A stretch of DNA of 64,000 nt from JBKBKN01 sp046294625 (GCA_046294625.1 JBKBKN010000007.1:1-64000), one strand, 5' to 3'. Numbered from the stretch's first letter, positions 1 through 8,279 are shown. The notes: generated by a model from the sequence alone, not told the origin. A program made the numbers and translations.

Positions 1-1746
1 CGTTTGCTCTTTATTTTCCTTTTGAGCAAGCAGTTTTTGTTGCCACTTATCATACAATTCCTGGTATTTGCTCTGCTTTTCTTCCATCGTCTTTTTCAAC
101 TGATCATATTTACCGGCTTCTGCCTTTGCTTTCTGTTGCAGTTGATGGAGCTCCTTTAGAAGTTTATCTAATCTGACCTTGTCTTTGTCTGTTTTTTCTG
201 ATGCTTCTTGAATAAGCTTTGGAGAAAGACCACTTTTTTTGGCAATGACAAAAGTATAGGAGCTGCCTGGTTGGCCAATGGAAAGTTCGTAACGCGGACT
301 AAGGGAAACATCATCAAACAGCATGCATGCATTGAATACACCATCGAGCCTTGTAGCGGCTATTTTGAGATTGCTGTAGTGCGTGGTAATCACACCAAAA
401 GACTTTTTTCGAACCAGCTCTTCAAGAATCGCTTCTGCCATTGCACCTCCCAACTCGGGGTCGGTACCTGTTCCAAATTCATCAATGAGCAGAATTGTTC
501 GTTTATCAGAGAAATCAAGAAAGTGTTTCATCTTCTTCAGACGAGAACTATAGGTGCTGAGTTCGTATTCGATAGATTGACTATCGCCAATGTCGCAAAA
601 CAATTGTCTGAATACGCCGACTTCCGATTTTTCATCTACCGGAATGAGCAAACCACTCTGCAACATAAGCTGTATTAAACCAATGGTCTTCAGTGTGATG
701 GACTTTCCTCCGGCATTAGGGCCACTGATAATCATAATTCGCTTATTCGGATTGAAATAAGCATCAAAGGGAACTACATTTTTTCCCTGTCCTTTAAGTT
801 GTAAAAAGAGCAGTGGATGCCTCGCTTTTATAAGTCGCATCTCCGCTTTATGATGAACAAACGGAAGTTGAGCATCCATGCTTTTGGCCAATAATGCTTT
901 GGCCTTTGTGAAATCCATAAAACCAAGCGCATACTGATATGCTTCGATCAATGGAAGATATGCTCGAAGTTTGGCTGTTAGCGCTTTCAGAATTCTTAAT
1001 ATTTCTCTTCTTTCTTGTATTTCGAGCTCAAAAACATCATTATTCAAATCAACCGTTTCGATTGGTTCAATGAAGGTGGTTTTTCCCGTATCGGATGATC
1101 CTTGTACAATTCCTTTAACACTGCGTTTTTGCTCTGCTAAAACAGACAAAACACGGCGACCATTATAAACAGACTCTTCTATATCAGCCAACCAACCCAA
1201 TTTTTTATACTTGGTCAAATGTGTGCGAAAAACTCTGTCCAGTTCCCTTCTTGCTACTTGCAAGTCTTTTCGAATATCGGCCAAGGCTTTTGATGCATTG
1301 CTTCGCACGATTCCTGCCTGATCCAGCACCTGATCGATTGCTTGAATGATGGCATCTGTTTGATAGGTATCCTTAAAAACCAATGAAAGTGCCGGATAAA
1401 CCTGCTTCTTATCCGAGAGAAACTTAAGTATTACATTACATGTATCGGACAAATCCCTAACAAGCAGCATCTGTTTTTCGGAAAGCACAGCATCTGAAAC
1501 CCGCAGCAGGCTAATCTCCTTTTGCACATCATTGAAACCTATGCGTGGAAAATAAGACTTACCTTCAAGACAATCTAAATATTCACGCGTCTGCTGAAGC
1601 TGAATTAACATCTCCTGAAAGTCTTCGATTGGCCTGAGCTGTAAGACTCTTTCTCTTGCAGATGCGCTTCGACAATTTTCAGCCAGAATGTGGATGAGTT
1701 TATCAAACTCTAATCGCTCAAAGGTGTCTTCCGGGTAGATGTTCAT
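1..1746 (-). CDS. mutS2: MutS2-type DNA mismatch/recombination ATPase, 3' end cut off by the window
   Basis: The frame is open from the window edge up to an ATG at 1746, giving 582 codons that begin MNIYPEDTFERLEFDKL, a typical MutS2 opening. The ATPase core is clear: Walker A GPNAGGKS at about residues 342-349, followed by KTIGL, and a Walker B LIDEFGTGTDPE near residue 420. MutS2 proteins are usually close to 780-800 residues, so the missing part should hold the coiled linker and the C-terminal Smr nuclease domain. The family acts on branched DNA or on collided ribosomes. It is a single minus-strand gene facing away from trmD. The assignment is secure; whether the Smr domain is present cannot be seen here. 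Confidence 0.95.
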   Translation of the reverse strand, partial: MNIYPEDTFERLEFDKLIHILAENCRSASARERVLQLRPIEDFQEMLIQLQQTREYLDCLEGKSYFPRIGFNDVQKEISLLRVSDAVLSEKQMLLVRDLSDTCNVILKFLSDKKQVYPALSLVFKDTYQTDAIIQAIDQVLDQAGIVRSNASKALADIRKDLQVARRELDRVFRTHLTKYKKLGWLADIEESVYNGRRVLSVLAEQKRSVKGIVQGSSDTGKTTFIEPIETVDLNNDVFELEIQERREILRILKALTAKLRAYLPLIEAYQYALGFMDFTKAKALLAKSMDAQLPFVHHKAEMRLIKARHPLLFLQLKGQGKNVVPFDAYFNPNKRIMIISGPNAGGKSITLKTIGLIQLMLQSGLLIPVDEKSEVGVFRQLFCDIGDSQSIEYELSTYSSRLKKMKHFLDFSDKRTILLIDEFGTGTDPELGGAMAEAILEELVRKKSFGVITTHYSNLKIAATRLDGVFNACMLFDDVSLSPRYELSIGQPGSSYTFVIAKKSGLSPKLIQEASEKTDKDKVRLDKLLKELHQLQQKAKAEAGKYDQLKKTMEEKQSKYQELYDKWQQKLLAQKENKEQT

Positions 1747-1874
1747 AGACAAATCTTAGCAACAAAGATATCAGGCTTGGGTTTAGAAAATTAAACTTTG
1801 TTTTCATCCAAGGGGCTAAGGAGACGATTCCAATTTAATGAAAATATTATTGATGGATATCAATCTTTTCGGCA

Positions 1875-1908
1875 TTTGTATCGGCTACCCTTGCTTTAAC
1901 TAATTTTG
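1875..1908 (+). promoter_or_regulatory. Bacteroidota-type promoter of trmD
   Basis: A TTTG (1875-1878) and a perfect TAnnTTTG -7 box, TAATTTTG (1901-1908), are separated by 22 bp. Transcription should start near 1912, leaving a leader of only about 14 nt before the TTG start of trmD. Confidence 0.6.
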
Positions 1909-1925
1909 GACAAAATTACATTCAA

Positions 1926-2603
1926 TTGGAAATACACATCATTACCGTTCATCCGGAACTTCTTGAGAGTCCGTTTTCTCATTCGATTCTAAAGAGAGCG
2001 ATTGATAAGAGTTTGGTTCAGATTCACCTGCACAATATTAGGGAATACAGCACAGACAAACACAAATCCGTAGATGATTATGCCTATGGCGGGGGTGCAG
2101 GCATGGTGATGATGATCGAACCTATCGCACGGTGCATTGAACACATTAAAAAAGGCAAGGAATTCGATGAAATTATATATATGAGTCCGGATGGCGAACC
2201 ATTTAAACAAAGTGTGGCGAATCAGCTGTCAACGCTTCGTCGTATTGCCATCCTTTGTGGTCACTATAAAGGAGTGGACGAGCGCGTTAGAGAACACTTG
2301 ATCACGCGTGAAATTTCCATTGGGGATTATGTACTGACTGGAGGTGAACTTGCTGCAGCAGTGGTCTGTGATGCATTGATTCGTTTAATACCCGGAGTAA
2401 TTTCCGATGAAACATCGGCGTTGACAGACTCTTTTCAAGACAACTTGATCGCCCCTCCGGTTTACACTCGACCGTCTATTTTTAACGAGTGGCAAGTTCC
2501 GGATGTGTTATTGTCAGGCAATGAAAAATTGATTGAGCAGTGGCGATTTGAACAATCACTCAAGAGAACAGCCGAAAGAAGACCCGGCCTGCTTGATCAA
2601 TAA
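1926..2603 (+). CDS. trmD: tRNA (guanine-37-N1)-methyltransferase TrmD
   Basis: This 225-residue SPOUT-class enzyme methylates G37 of tRNAs next to the anticodon using S-adenosylmethionine, which prevents +1 frameshifting. The start MEIHIITVHPE matches the usual TrmD start. The trefoil-knot region shows YGGGAGMVM, CGHYKGVDERV and the SAM-binding ISIGDYVLTGGE. The start codon is TTG at 1926: no in-frame ATG lies upstream, and the next in-frame methionine would remove conserved N-terminal sequence. Length is normal for the family. In many bacteria trmD precedes rplS, as here, but the 160-nt gap contains a separate promoter-like sequence, so the two may be transcribed independently. Confidence 0.97.
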   Translation: MEIHIITVHPELLESPFSHSILKRAIDKSLVQIHLHNIREYSTDKHKSVDDYAYGGGAGMVMMIEPIARCIEHIKKGKEFDEIIYMSPDGEPFKQSVANQLSTLRRIAILCGHYKGVDERVREHLITREISIGDYVLTGGELAAAVVCDALIRLIPGVISDETSALTDSFQDNLIAPPVYTRPSIFNEWQVPDVLLSGNEKLIEQWRFEQSLKRTAERRPGLLDQ

Positions 2604-2699
2604 TTGGCTGTAAATTCAATAGATTTTATTGGATTAGAGAGCTTCAAACGACTCAAGATTATGCGAATTCTAAGTGGTTAAATAAATTTTTATTGATGC

Positions 2700-2732
2700 T
2701 TGATGTGTGTATGAAAAATATCCGTAATATTG
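2700..2732 (+). promoter_or_regulatory. Probable promoter of rplS
   Basis: TTG (2700-2702) and TAATATTG (2725-2732), one mismatch from TAnnTTTG, lie 22 bp apart and about 35 nt upstream of the rplS ATG. Confidence 0.45.
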
Positions 2733-2766
2733 CAGTCCTTTTTAAAAACCCTTAATAAAGTATCAA

Positions 2767-3120
2767 ATGGACTTTTTAAGCTCAGTTGCTGCGCAACTTG
2801 TAAATAAAAATGAACTCCCGGAATTTAAAGCCGGCGACACGGTAACTGTTCACTTCAAAATCAAAGAAGGAGACAAAGAGCGGATTCAGCAGTTTCAGGG
2901 AGTTGTGATTCAACGTAAGGGCACAGGAGTGACCAAAACATTTACAGTTAGAAAAATTTCAAATGGCGTAGGAGTAGAAAGAATTTTCCCTGACAACTCG
3001 CCATTTATTGAAAAAGTAGATGTAAATAAGCGTGGCGTTGTTCGCAGGGCTCGTATTTATTACATCAAAGACCTCAAAGGAAAGAAAGCGAGAATCAAAG
3101 AAAAAATCATTAACAATTAA
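2767..3120 (+). CDS. rplS: 50S ribosomal protein bL19
   Basis: This 117-residue bL19 sits at the interface of the two ribosomal subunits. The sequence carries the family hallmarks: F-K-A-G-D-T-V in the N-terminal half, FQGVVIQRKGTG in the SH3-like barrel, FTVRKISNGVGVERIFP, and a basic C-terminal tail rich in K and R. The ATG start is unambiguous and the length is normal. It lies downstream of trmD in the common order and is followed directly by a hairpin terminator. Confidence 0.98.
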   Translation: MDFLSSVAAQLVNKNELPEFKAGDTVTVHFKIKEGDKERIQQFQGVVIQRKGTGVTKTFTVRKISNGVGVERIFPDNSPFIEKVDVNKRGVVRRARIYYIKDLKGKKARIKEKIINN

Positions 3121-3139
3121 TGTTAATCACAACTTATCT

Positions 3140-3172
3140 GCCCTGTCCGCCTATGCAGACAGGGCTTTTATA
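3140..3172 (+). terminator. Rho-independent terminator after rplS
   Basis: Stem GCCCTGTC (3140-3147) pairs perfectly with GACAGGGC (3158-3165) across a 10-nt loop, followed by a T-rich run. It lies 20 nt past the rplS stop. Confidence 0.75.
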
Positions 3173-3274
3173 TTTGATTCTTTGATCAAATTGTTGAAAT
3201 CAATGGTTGTCTTAGCGAAGGCAACAAAAATAGTCGGGAGAGAAGTAAGCCCTGCCATGCAGGAGTGTGATGAA

Positions 3275-3314
3275 CGAGAATGGAACCACTGCCAAAAAGG
3301 TGATTCCATTCTCG
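3275..3314 (+). other. Long hairpin whose 3' arm runs into the tRNA-Pro gene
   Basis: CGAGAATGGAA (3275-3285) is perfectly complementary to TTCCATTCTCG (3304-3314). After one C/A mismatch, CAC/GTG continues the stem. The 3' arm covers the first two bases of tRNA-Pro (3313-3314). A smaller hairpin, CCTGC/GCAGG, lies just upstream near 3251-3263. No protein-coding gene is convincing in the 3172-3312 spacer, so this may be a processing signal or a small structured RNA. Confidence 0.5.
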
Positions 3315-3386
3315 GGATGTAGCGCAGCCCGGTAGCGCACTTGCATGGGGTGCAAGGGGTCGTGGGTTCAAATCCCGCCATCCCGA
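3313..3386 (+). tRNA. tRNA-Pro (anticodon GGG)
   Basis: A complete cloverleaf of 74 nt without encoded CCA. Acceptor CGGGATG pairs with CATCCCG and the discriminator base is A. The anticodon stem CTTGC/GCAAG encloses the loop ATGGGGT, giving anticodon GGG for proline. The T arm contains GTTCAAATC. A strong terminator follows 7 nt later. Confidence 0.96.
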
Positions 3387-3393
3387 CGGAGTG

Positions 3394-3424
3394 AAAGCTT
3401 GTCAAATTGACAAGCTTTTTCTTT
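3394..3424 (+). terminator. Rho-independent terminator after tRNA-Pro
   Basis: Perfect 10-bp stem AAAGCTTGTC (3394-3403) / GACAAGCTTT (3409-3418) with loop AAATT and a following T-rich tract. Confidence 0.85.
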
Positions 3425-3562
3425 TTAAACTATATAGGACTTCCTCATCCAAGGCCAATTTGTCTTTTTCATTGAATATTCCATCATTTCTCCGAATGGG
3501 CATCGATTATTCAAACTATGCTCTACCTTCTGAAATCTAATGTCCGGATTAAATAAAAATGA

Positions 3563-3594
3563 TTTGGGCTAAGTGCTATTTGCGTTTATCTTTA
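3563..3594 (+). promoter_or_regulatory. Promoter of hpt-adk
   Basis: TTTG (3563-3566), 20-bp spacer, then TATCTTTA (3587-3594), one mismatch from TAnnTTTG. The hpt ATG is only 7 nt downstream of the box, so the leader must be very short. Confidence 0.5.
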
Positions 3595-3601
3595 CGGCCT
3601 G

Positions 3602-4144
3602 ATGTCAACGGGTGAAATTCAAATCGGACCTTATAGCTTTGAGCCATTTATCAGTGCTGAAGAGATTGACTCAGCTATAACTAAAGTAGCTCAAAAAATC
3701 AACAAAGAATACGTGGACAAGACTCCCATGTTTATCTGTGTATTGAATGGTGCATTTATGTTTGCTTCAGATCTTCTGAAAAAAATTAATCTCCCATGCG
3801 AAATAGGTTTCATAAGGGTTTCGTCTTATGAAGGCATACAAAGCACCGGAACGATTAAGGAAATCGTTGGACTTACCGAACCTGTGGAAAATAGGCATAT
3901 CATCATTATTGAAGATATAGTCGATACTGGACTCACAGTGAATAGGCTGATTGCCCAATTCATAAACCTAGGAGCATCAAGCGTTGAAGTAGCTACCATG
4001 TTGCAAAAACCAGAAGCACTAATGCACAATGTGAATGTAAAATATGCCTGTATTGAAATACCCAATAAATTTGTAATTGGCTATGGGCTTGACTTGGATG
4101 GACAAGCTCGAAATTTGCCTGAGATATATCAAATAAAACAATAA
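3602..4144 (+). CDS. hpt: Hypoxanthine phosphoribosyltransferase
   Basis: This 180-residue purine-salvage enzyme transfers the ribose-5-phosphate of PRPP to hypoxanthine (and usually guanine). The PRPP-binding loop is IIIIEDIVDTGLT at about residues 98-110, with the two acidic residues ED before the loop. VLNGAFMF gives the N-terminal PPi loop, and the C-terminal FVIGYGLDLDGQARNLP positions the base. It is followed after 2 nt by adk, so the two purine-nucleotide genes almost surely form one operon. The ATG start follows directly after a promoter-like sequence. Cytoplasmic. Confidence 0.95.
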   Translation: MSTGEIQIGPYSFEPFISAEEIDSAITKVAQKINKEYVDKTPMFICVLNGAFMFASDLLKKINLPCEIGFIRVSSYEGIQSTGTIKEIVGLTEPVENRHIIIIEDIVDTGLTVNRLIAQFINLGASSVEVATMLQKPEALMHNVNVKYACIEIPNKFVIGYGLDLDGQARNLPEIYQIKQ

Positions 4145-4146
4145 AC

Positions 4147-4716
4147 ATGCTGAATATCGTATTGTTTGGGCCTCCGGGCGCTGGAAAAGGAACACAATCT
4201 GAAAAATTGGTAGCCCATTATGGTCTAATTCATCTGTCAACGGGCGATTTGCTTAGAAGTGAGATTGCCAACCAAACTGCTTTAGGCCTGGAAGCTAAAA
4301 AACTAATGGATGATGGCAAATTGGTGCCCGATGAAGTGGTGATAGGAATGATTGATGCCAAGCTGAAATCAAATCCTGATGCAAAAGGATTTATTTTTGA
4401 TGGATTTCCACGCACAATTCCACAGGCTGAAGCATTAGATAAGCTTCTTCATTCCAAAAATACAGACATAAAAGTAATGCTTGCTTTGCAAGTGGAAGAA
4501 GAAGAGCTCACCAAGCGCTTGCTAAATCGCGGTAAAGATTCCGGACGAAGCGATGATCAGGATCCTGATGTAATCAAAAAAAGAATTCAGGAGTACAATA
4601 ACAAAACTGCTCCACTGGCAGGCTATTATCAAACGCAAGGAAAATTTAGCGGAATCAATGGAATCGGAAGCATAGATGAGATCTTCGCTGCATTGAAACA
4701 GGCGATTGAGCAATAA
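4147..4716 (+). CDS. adk: Adenylate kinase (short-lid form)
   Basis: This 189-residue enzyme interconverts ATP + AMP with 2 ADP. The P-loop GPPGAGKGTQ lies at residues 8-17, the AMP site is STGDLLR with FDGFPRT further on, and LLNRGKDSGRSDDQD sits in the LID region. At 189 residues, and without the four-cysteine zinc lid, it belongs to the short-lid class common in Bacteroidota, unlike the 214-residue E. coli enzyme. It starts 2 nt after the hpt stop codon. It runs convergently into the photolyase gene, with only 8 nt between the stops. Confidence 0.97.
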   Translation: MLNIVLFGPPGAGKGTQSEKLVAHYGLIHLSTGDLLRSEIANQTALGLEAKKLMDDGKLVPDEVVIGMIDAKLKSNPDAKGFIFDGFPRTIPQAEALDKLLHSKNTDIKVMLALQVEEEELTKRLLNRGKDSGRSDDQDPDVIKKRIQEYNNKTAPLAGYYQTQGKFSGINGIGSIDEIFAALKQAIEQ

Positions 4717-4724
4717 CAACCTGT

Positions 4725-6011
4725 TCAGTCTGCCCATAGTTTAACGTAAAGCCCATCAGGGTCGTACATTTCTGACTGTTTGCGAATATTAAAGTACCGG
4801 TCTTCACGTGGATCCGTGCCGATACCAGCCACATAATTCCAGTTGCACCAATTGCTGCTTACATCATAATCCATAAGCATTGACTCAAAATACCTTGCTC
4901 CCCACTGCCAATTTACTTTTAAATCATTAACCAGATAACTGGCCACATTCTGACGGCCGCGATTGCTCATGAAGCCTGAAAGACGCAATTCGTTCATATT
5001 GGCATTGACAAATGGCTCCTTAGTTTTACCCTCCACCCATTGCATAAACTTGGCCTTGTTATTTTCCATTCGCTTATTGATGTGGCCTTTAAGTCCAAAC
5101 TTCAGAAAAATTCGATTACTATACTTCATCGCAATCATTCTGAAATAATCCCTCCAAAGCAATTCAAAAATCAACCAGTATGTTGATTGATTGGCAACGC
5201 GCTCCTTTTCATATTTTTTTACCTGTTTGTAAATATATCGTGGCGAAATGCAGCCCTGTGCCAGCCATGGGGAGAACTTCGAAGAATAATCGGCGCCAAT
5301 CAAGCCATTGCGCGTTTCTTTATATACTTTAAGCAAGTCCTGCTGCCAGATGTAATTTTCTAATCGCAGCAAAGCTTCTTGTTCGCCACCCTTAAATGCA
5401 AGTACTGCATTTGGGTGCTGCGGAACAGTAATATCCCATTCAGGAACGTAATCATCGATTATATTGTGAGTAAGCTGCGATGGCAAAACATGTGGAGTAG
5501 GAATGGCTTCGGGAAAGGCAGCAAACTTTTCTGCTTTTTTCCTAAACTCTGTAAAAATATCCGGAAGGTTTTCAATTGCAAATGGTAAAGTATGTATGTC
5601 AATTAGAAAGTTATTGTGCATGCCATGCACCTGCTTGGCTTGCTTTTGAAGCTTATCCGTAAGCGCTTGAACCGTTTCCTGCTCATCATAACCCGGCTCG
5701 AAACTGCAATGCAATTCGCTGATATTCAGATTCTGCATCATTGCGGGAATCAATTCCATTGGGTCTCCGCGTTTGATTATCAAGTCGCTCCCTTTTTCGC
5801 GAAGAGCATCTTTAAGCGCATATACTGATTCCTTAATAAACTGGCGGCGAAACGGTCCAATACGCGAAAAGCCTAATTTATCGTCAGTATACTGCAAAGG
5901 ATCTACAATGTAAATAAATAAAGTCGCATCGCTGTGATCAATGGCTTTTTGTAAGGCAGGGTGGTCGTGCAAACGAAGGTCGTTGCGAAACCAAAAGATA
6001 GATGTAGGCAT
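4725..6011 (-). CDS. Cryptochrome/photolyase family protein, DASH-like
   Basis: A 428-residue flavoprotein of the DNA photolyase/cryptochrome superfamily. The N-terminal Rossmann-like antenna domain starts MPTSIFWFRNDLRLHDHPAL. The C-terminal FAD domain shows SKFSPWLAQGCISPRYIY, ELLWRDYFR, LSGFMSNRGRQNVASYL and the late NWCNWNYVAGIGTDPREDRYFN block that is characteristic of DASH cryptochromes. Such proteins repair cyclobutane pyrimidine dimers, at least in single-stranded DNA, using blue light. A GTTTAAC half-site at 6054-6060 lies about 45 nt upstream and resembles the elements in the carotenoid cluster near 53 kb. The exact subfamily would need a tree. Confidence 0.93.
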   Translation of the reverse strand: MPTSIFWFRNDLRLHDHPALQKAIDHSDATLFIYIVDPLQYTDDKLGFSRIGPFRRQFIKESVYALKDALREKGSDLIIKRGDPMELIPAMMQNLNISELHCSFEPGYDEQETVQALTDKLQKQAKQVHGMHNNFLIDIHTLPFAIENLPDIFTEFRKKAEKFAAFPEAIPTPHVLPSQLTHNIIDDYVPEWDITVPQHPNAVLAFKGGEQEALLRLENYIWQQDLLKVYKETRNGLIGADYSSKFSPWLAQGCISPRYIYKQVKKYEKERVANQSTYWLIFELLWRDYFRMIAMKYSNRIFLKFGLKGHINKRMENNKAKFMQWVEGKTKEPFVNANMNELRLSGFMSNRGRQNVASYLVNDLKVNWQWGARYFESMLMDYDVSSNWCNWNYVAGIGTDPREDRYFNIRKQSEMYDPDGLYVKLWAD

Positions 6012-6254
6012 ACTGTTTTATTCAGCCTAATACAATACCAATCAGCCTTAAATGTTTAACACTTCATCAAAATCTCCGTGCTTGACAGTTTGAGAATGAA
6101 GTATTCACAGCAGACGTTTGAAAACAAAATAAACATGTCGGTAAAAATCTTGTTTTAAGATTCGTAATTAACGCCAAGTTTATTTCCAAGTTATGCCTTA
6201 TCATTTGCTGATTTAACTTCATAATCAGGTTATAGCATGGAATAAAAAAATACG
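6012..6254. other. Divergent intergenic region between photolyase and clpP
   Basis: About 240 nt without a convincing gene. It holds the upstream regions of both flanking genes: a GTTTAAC half-site (6054-6060) on the photolyase side and the clpP -7 box at its right end. No terminator or repeat was seen. Confidence 0.6.
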
Positions 6255-6262
6255 TAGGTTTG
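6255..6262 (+). promoter_or_regulatory. -7 box of the clpP promoter
   Basis: TAGGTTTG is a perfect TAnnTTTG. Its last three bases form the TTG that would otherwise be read as an upstream start codon for clpP, so translation must start downstream, at the ATG at 6287. Confidence 0.65.
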
Positions 6263-6286
6263 TCAAACTATATAAATCATCAATAC

Positions 6287-6964
6287 ATGTTTAACGAAAA
6301 CGAATTCAGAAAGTATGCCATCAAACATCGTGGCATCAATAGCGCCACTTTCGACGCTTATACTTCAATCACCTCTGATTATATTTCACCCACAATTATC
6401 GAAGAGCGCCAGCTCAATATTGCGTCTATGGACGTTTTCTCGAGATTAATGATGGATCGAATAATATTTCTGGGTGTTGGCATCAATGATTATGTTGCCA
6501 ATATTGTGCAAGCGCAACTTTTATTCTTAGAATCCGTTGATGCCCGGAAAGACATTCAGATTTATATGAATTCACCAGGTGGTTCGGTTTATGCCGGATT
6601 AGGCATTTATGATACCATGCAATACATTGCGCCAGATGTAGCCACTATTTGCACGGGAATGGCTGCTTCAATGGGAGCTGTTTTGCTATGTGCAGGTACC
6701 AAAGGCAAGCGCACCGCATTGAAACACAGCCGCGTGATGATTCATCAACCAATGGGAGGTGCACAGGGTCAGGCTACGGATATGGAAATCACCGTAAAAG
6801 AGATTCAAAAGCTGAAGAAAGAATTATATGACATCATTGCGAGTCACTCCGGGCAACCATTTGAAAAAGTAGAGAGAGACAGCGACCGCGACTACTGGAT
6901 GACCGCCGATGAAGCCAAAGAATATGGCATGATTGACGAAGTGCTCACCAGAAAGAAAGACTAA
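6287..6964 (+). CDS. clpP: ATP-dependent Clp protease proteolytic subunit ClpP
   Basis: Serine protease subunit that forms the tetradecameric barrel fed by ClpX. Counting from the ATG at 6287 (225 residues), the catalytic triad is Ser128 (in GMAAS), His153 (in MIHQPMGG) and Asp202 (in RDYWMT). The spacing of 25 and 49 residues equals that of E. coli ClpP. The frame stays open to a TTG at 6260, but that TTG is part of a perfect -7 promoter box, so I start at 6287. The N-terminal extension before SPTIIEE is longer than in E. coli, as is usual in Bacteroidota. clpX follows after 9 nt in the same operon. Confidence 0.95.
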   Translation: MFNENEFRKYAIKHRGINSATFDAYTSITSDYISPTIIEERQLNIASMDVFSRLMMDRIIFLGVGINDYVANIVQAQLLFLESVDARKDIQIYMNSPGGSVYAGLGIYDTMQYIAPDVATICTGMAASMGAVLLCAGTKGKRTALKHSRVMIHQPMGGAQGQATDMEITVKEIQKLKKELYDIIASHSGQPFEKVERDSDRDYWMTADEAKEYGMIDEVLTRKKD

Positions 6965-6973
6965 TTAAAATCA

Positions 6974-8212
6974 ATGGAAAGAAGTAGGGAAAAATGCTCG
7001 TTTTGTGGTAAAACCAAAAAGGAAGTCAATATACTGATTGCCGGACTGGACGGTTTTATTTGCGATGGCTGTGTGGAACAAGCTCATGTGATCGTAAGCG
7101 AAGAGCTTACAGAAAAAGAACGCGTAAAACTCAACAACGAGCTGAAGCTTCTAAAACCTACCGAAATCAAAAAGCATCTCGACGAATACATTATTGGTCA
7201 GGATGATGCCAAAAAAACCCTTGCTGTTGCTGTTTACAATCATTACAAACGATTGATGCAAAAAAATCAATCTAAAGATGATGACACAGAAATTGAGAAA
7301 TCAAACATCATCATGGTGGGTGAAACCGGCACCGGCAAAACATTGATTGCTCGCACGATTTCAAAAATCCTGAATGTACCTTTCTGCATTGCAGATGCCA
7401 CTGTGCTAACAGAAGCCGGATATGTAGGCGAAGACGTGGAAAGTATTTTATCACGCTTATTGCAAGCGGCTGATTACAATGTAGAAGCGGCTCAAAGAGG
7501 TATTGTGTTTATTGACGAAATCGACAAAATTGCCCGTAAAAGCGATAACCCTTCCATAACGCGCGATGTGTCGGGTGAAGGTGTGCAACAGGGTTTACTT
7601 AAACTACTCGAAGGATCAGTTGTAAATGTTCCCCCCCAAGGTGGGCGTAAGCATCCGGAACAAAAAATGATTGCTCTGGATACGCGTAATATTCTTTTTG
7701 TGTGCGGTGGCGCCTTTGATGGCATTGAGAAAAAAATTGCATCGCGCTTACAAATGCAGTCGATCGGATACACCGGCAGCAAAGAACGTGAACACTTCGA
7801 TAAAGAAAACCTGCTTAGTTACATCACTCCACAAGATTTAAAAAGCTTTGGACTAATCCCGGAATTGATCGGTCGTTTGCCGGTGCTCACGCATCTCAAT
7901 CCATTGGATGGTGAAGCTCTAAAAGAAATATTGACGAAACCCAAAAATTCCCTGATTAAGCAATATACCAAGCTTTTTGCGATGGATGGGGTCATCTTAA
8001 AGGTGGATGATGATGCGCTAGACTTTATCGTAAGCAAAGCCATAGAATTTAAACTCGGCGCCAGAGGTCTTCGTTCGATTTGCGAAGCCATCATGACGGA
8101 TATTATGTTTGAGCTGCCATCGGACAAAAACACGAAAGAGTTTCATCTCACGGCTGATTTTGCCCGTGAACACGCTGCTAAGATAAAATTGAACAAGCTG
8201 AAAGCTGCATAA
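6974..8212 (+). CDS. clpX: Clp protease ATP-binding subunit ClpX
   Basis: This 412-residue AAA+ unfoldase recognises, unfolds and threads substrates into ClpP. Four cysteines of the N-terminal zinc-binding domain lie at about residues 8-33 (CSFCGK and ICDGCVEQ). Walker A is GETGTGKT (most ClpX have GPTGSGKT; the canonical G-x-x-G-x-G-K-T is kept), the pore loop is GYVGED, Walker B is FIDEIDK, and sensor 2 is GARGLR. It is co-oriented with clpP and 9 nt downstream. A perfect 20-bp hairpin lies 2 nt past its stop codon. Confidence 0.97.
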   Translation: MERSREKCSFCGKTKKEVNILIAGLDGFICDGCVEQAHVIVSEELTEKERVKLNNELKLLKPTEIKKHLDEYIIGQDDAKKTLAVAVYNHYKRLMQKNQSKDDDTEIEKSNIIMVGETGTGKTLIARTISKILNVPFCIADATVLTEAGYVGEDVESILSRLLQAADYNVEAAQRGIVFIDEIDKIARKSDNPSITRDVSGEGVQQGLLKLLEGSVVNVPPQGGRKHPEQKMIALDTRNILFVCGGAFDGIEKKIASRLQMQSIGYTGSKEREHFDKENLLSYITPQDLKSFGLIPELIGRLPVLTHLNPLDGEALKEILTKPKNSLIKQYTKLFAMDGVILKVDDDALDFIVSKAIEFKLGARGLRSICEAIMTDIMFELPSDKNTKEFHLTADFAREHAAKIKLNKLKAA

Positions 8213-8214
8213 GT

Positions 8215-8257
8215 ATTAAATGGATACGGCCGCTGAAAGCGGCCGTATCCATTTAAT
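8215..8257. terminator. Bidirectional terminator between clpX and a T9SS cargo gene
   Basis: The 20-nt arm 8215-8234 (beginning ATTAAATGGATACGG) is perfectly complementary to 8238-8257 across the 3-nt loop GAA. The outer A/T pairs give a T-rich 3' side on both strands. It serves two convergent genes. Confidence 0.85.
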
Positions 8258-8279
8258 ACAAACACAAAAACTAAAAGGC

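Noticed and set aside
3032..3322. Plus-strand frame overlapping the end of rplS
   Set aside because: It lies out of frame inside rplS, crosses the terminator and enters tRNA-Pro.
8215..8257. 20-bp perfect inverted repeat as a mobile-element end or attachment site
   Set aside because: It sits directly between two convergent stop codons with T-rich ends on both strands and has no partner copy; a bidirectional terminator explains it.
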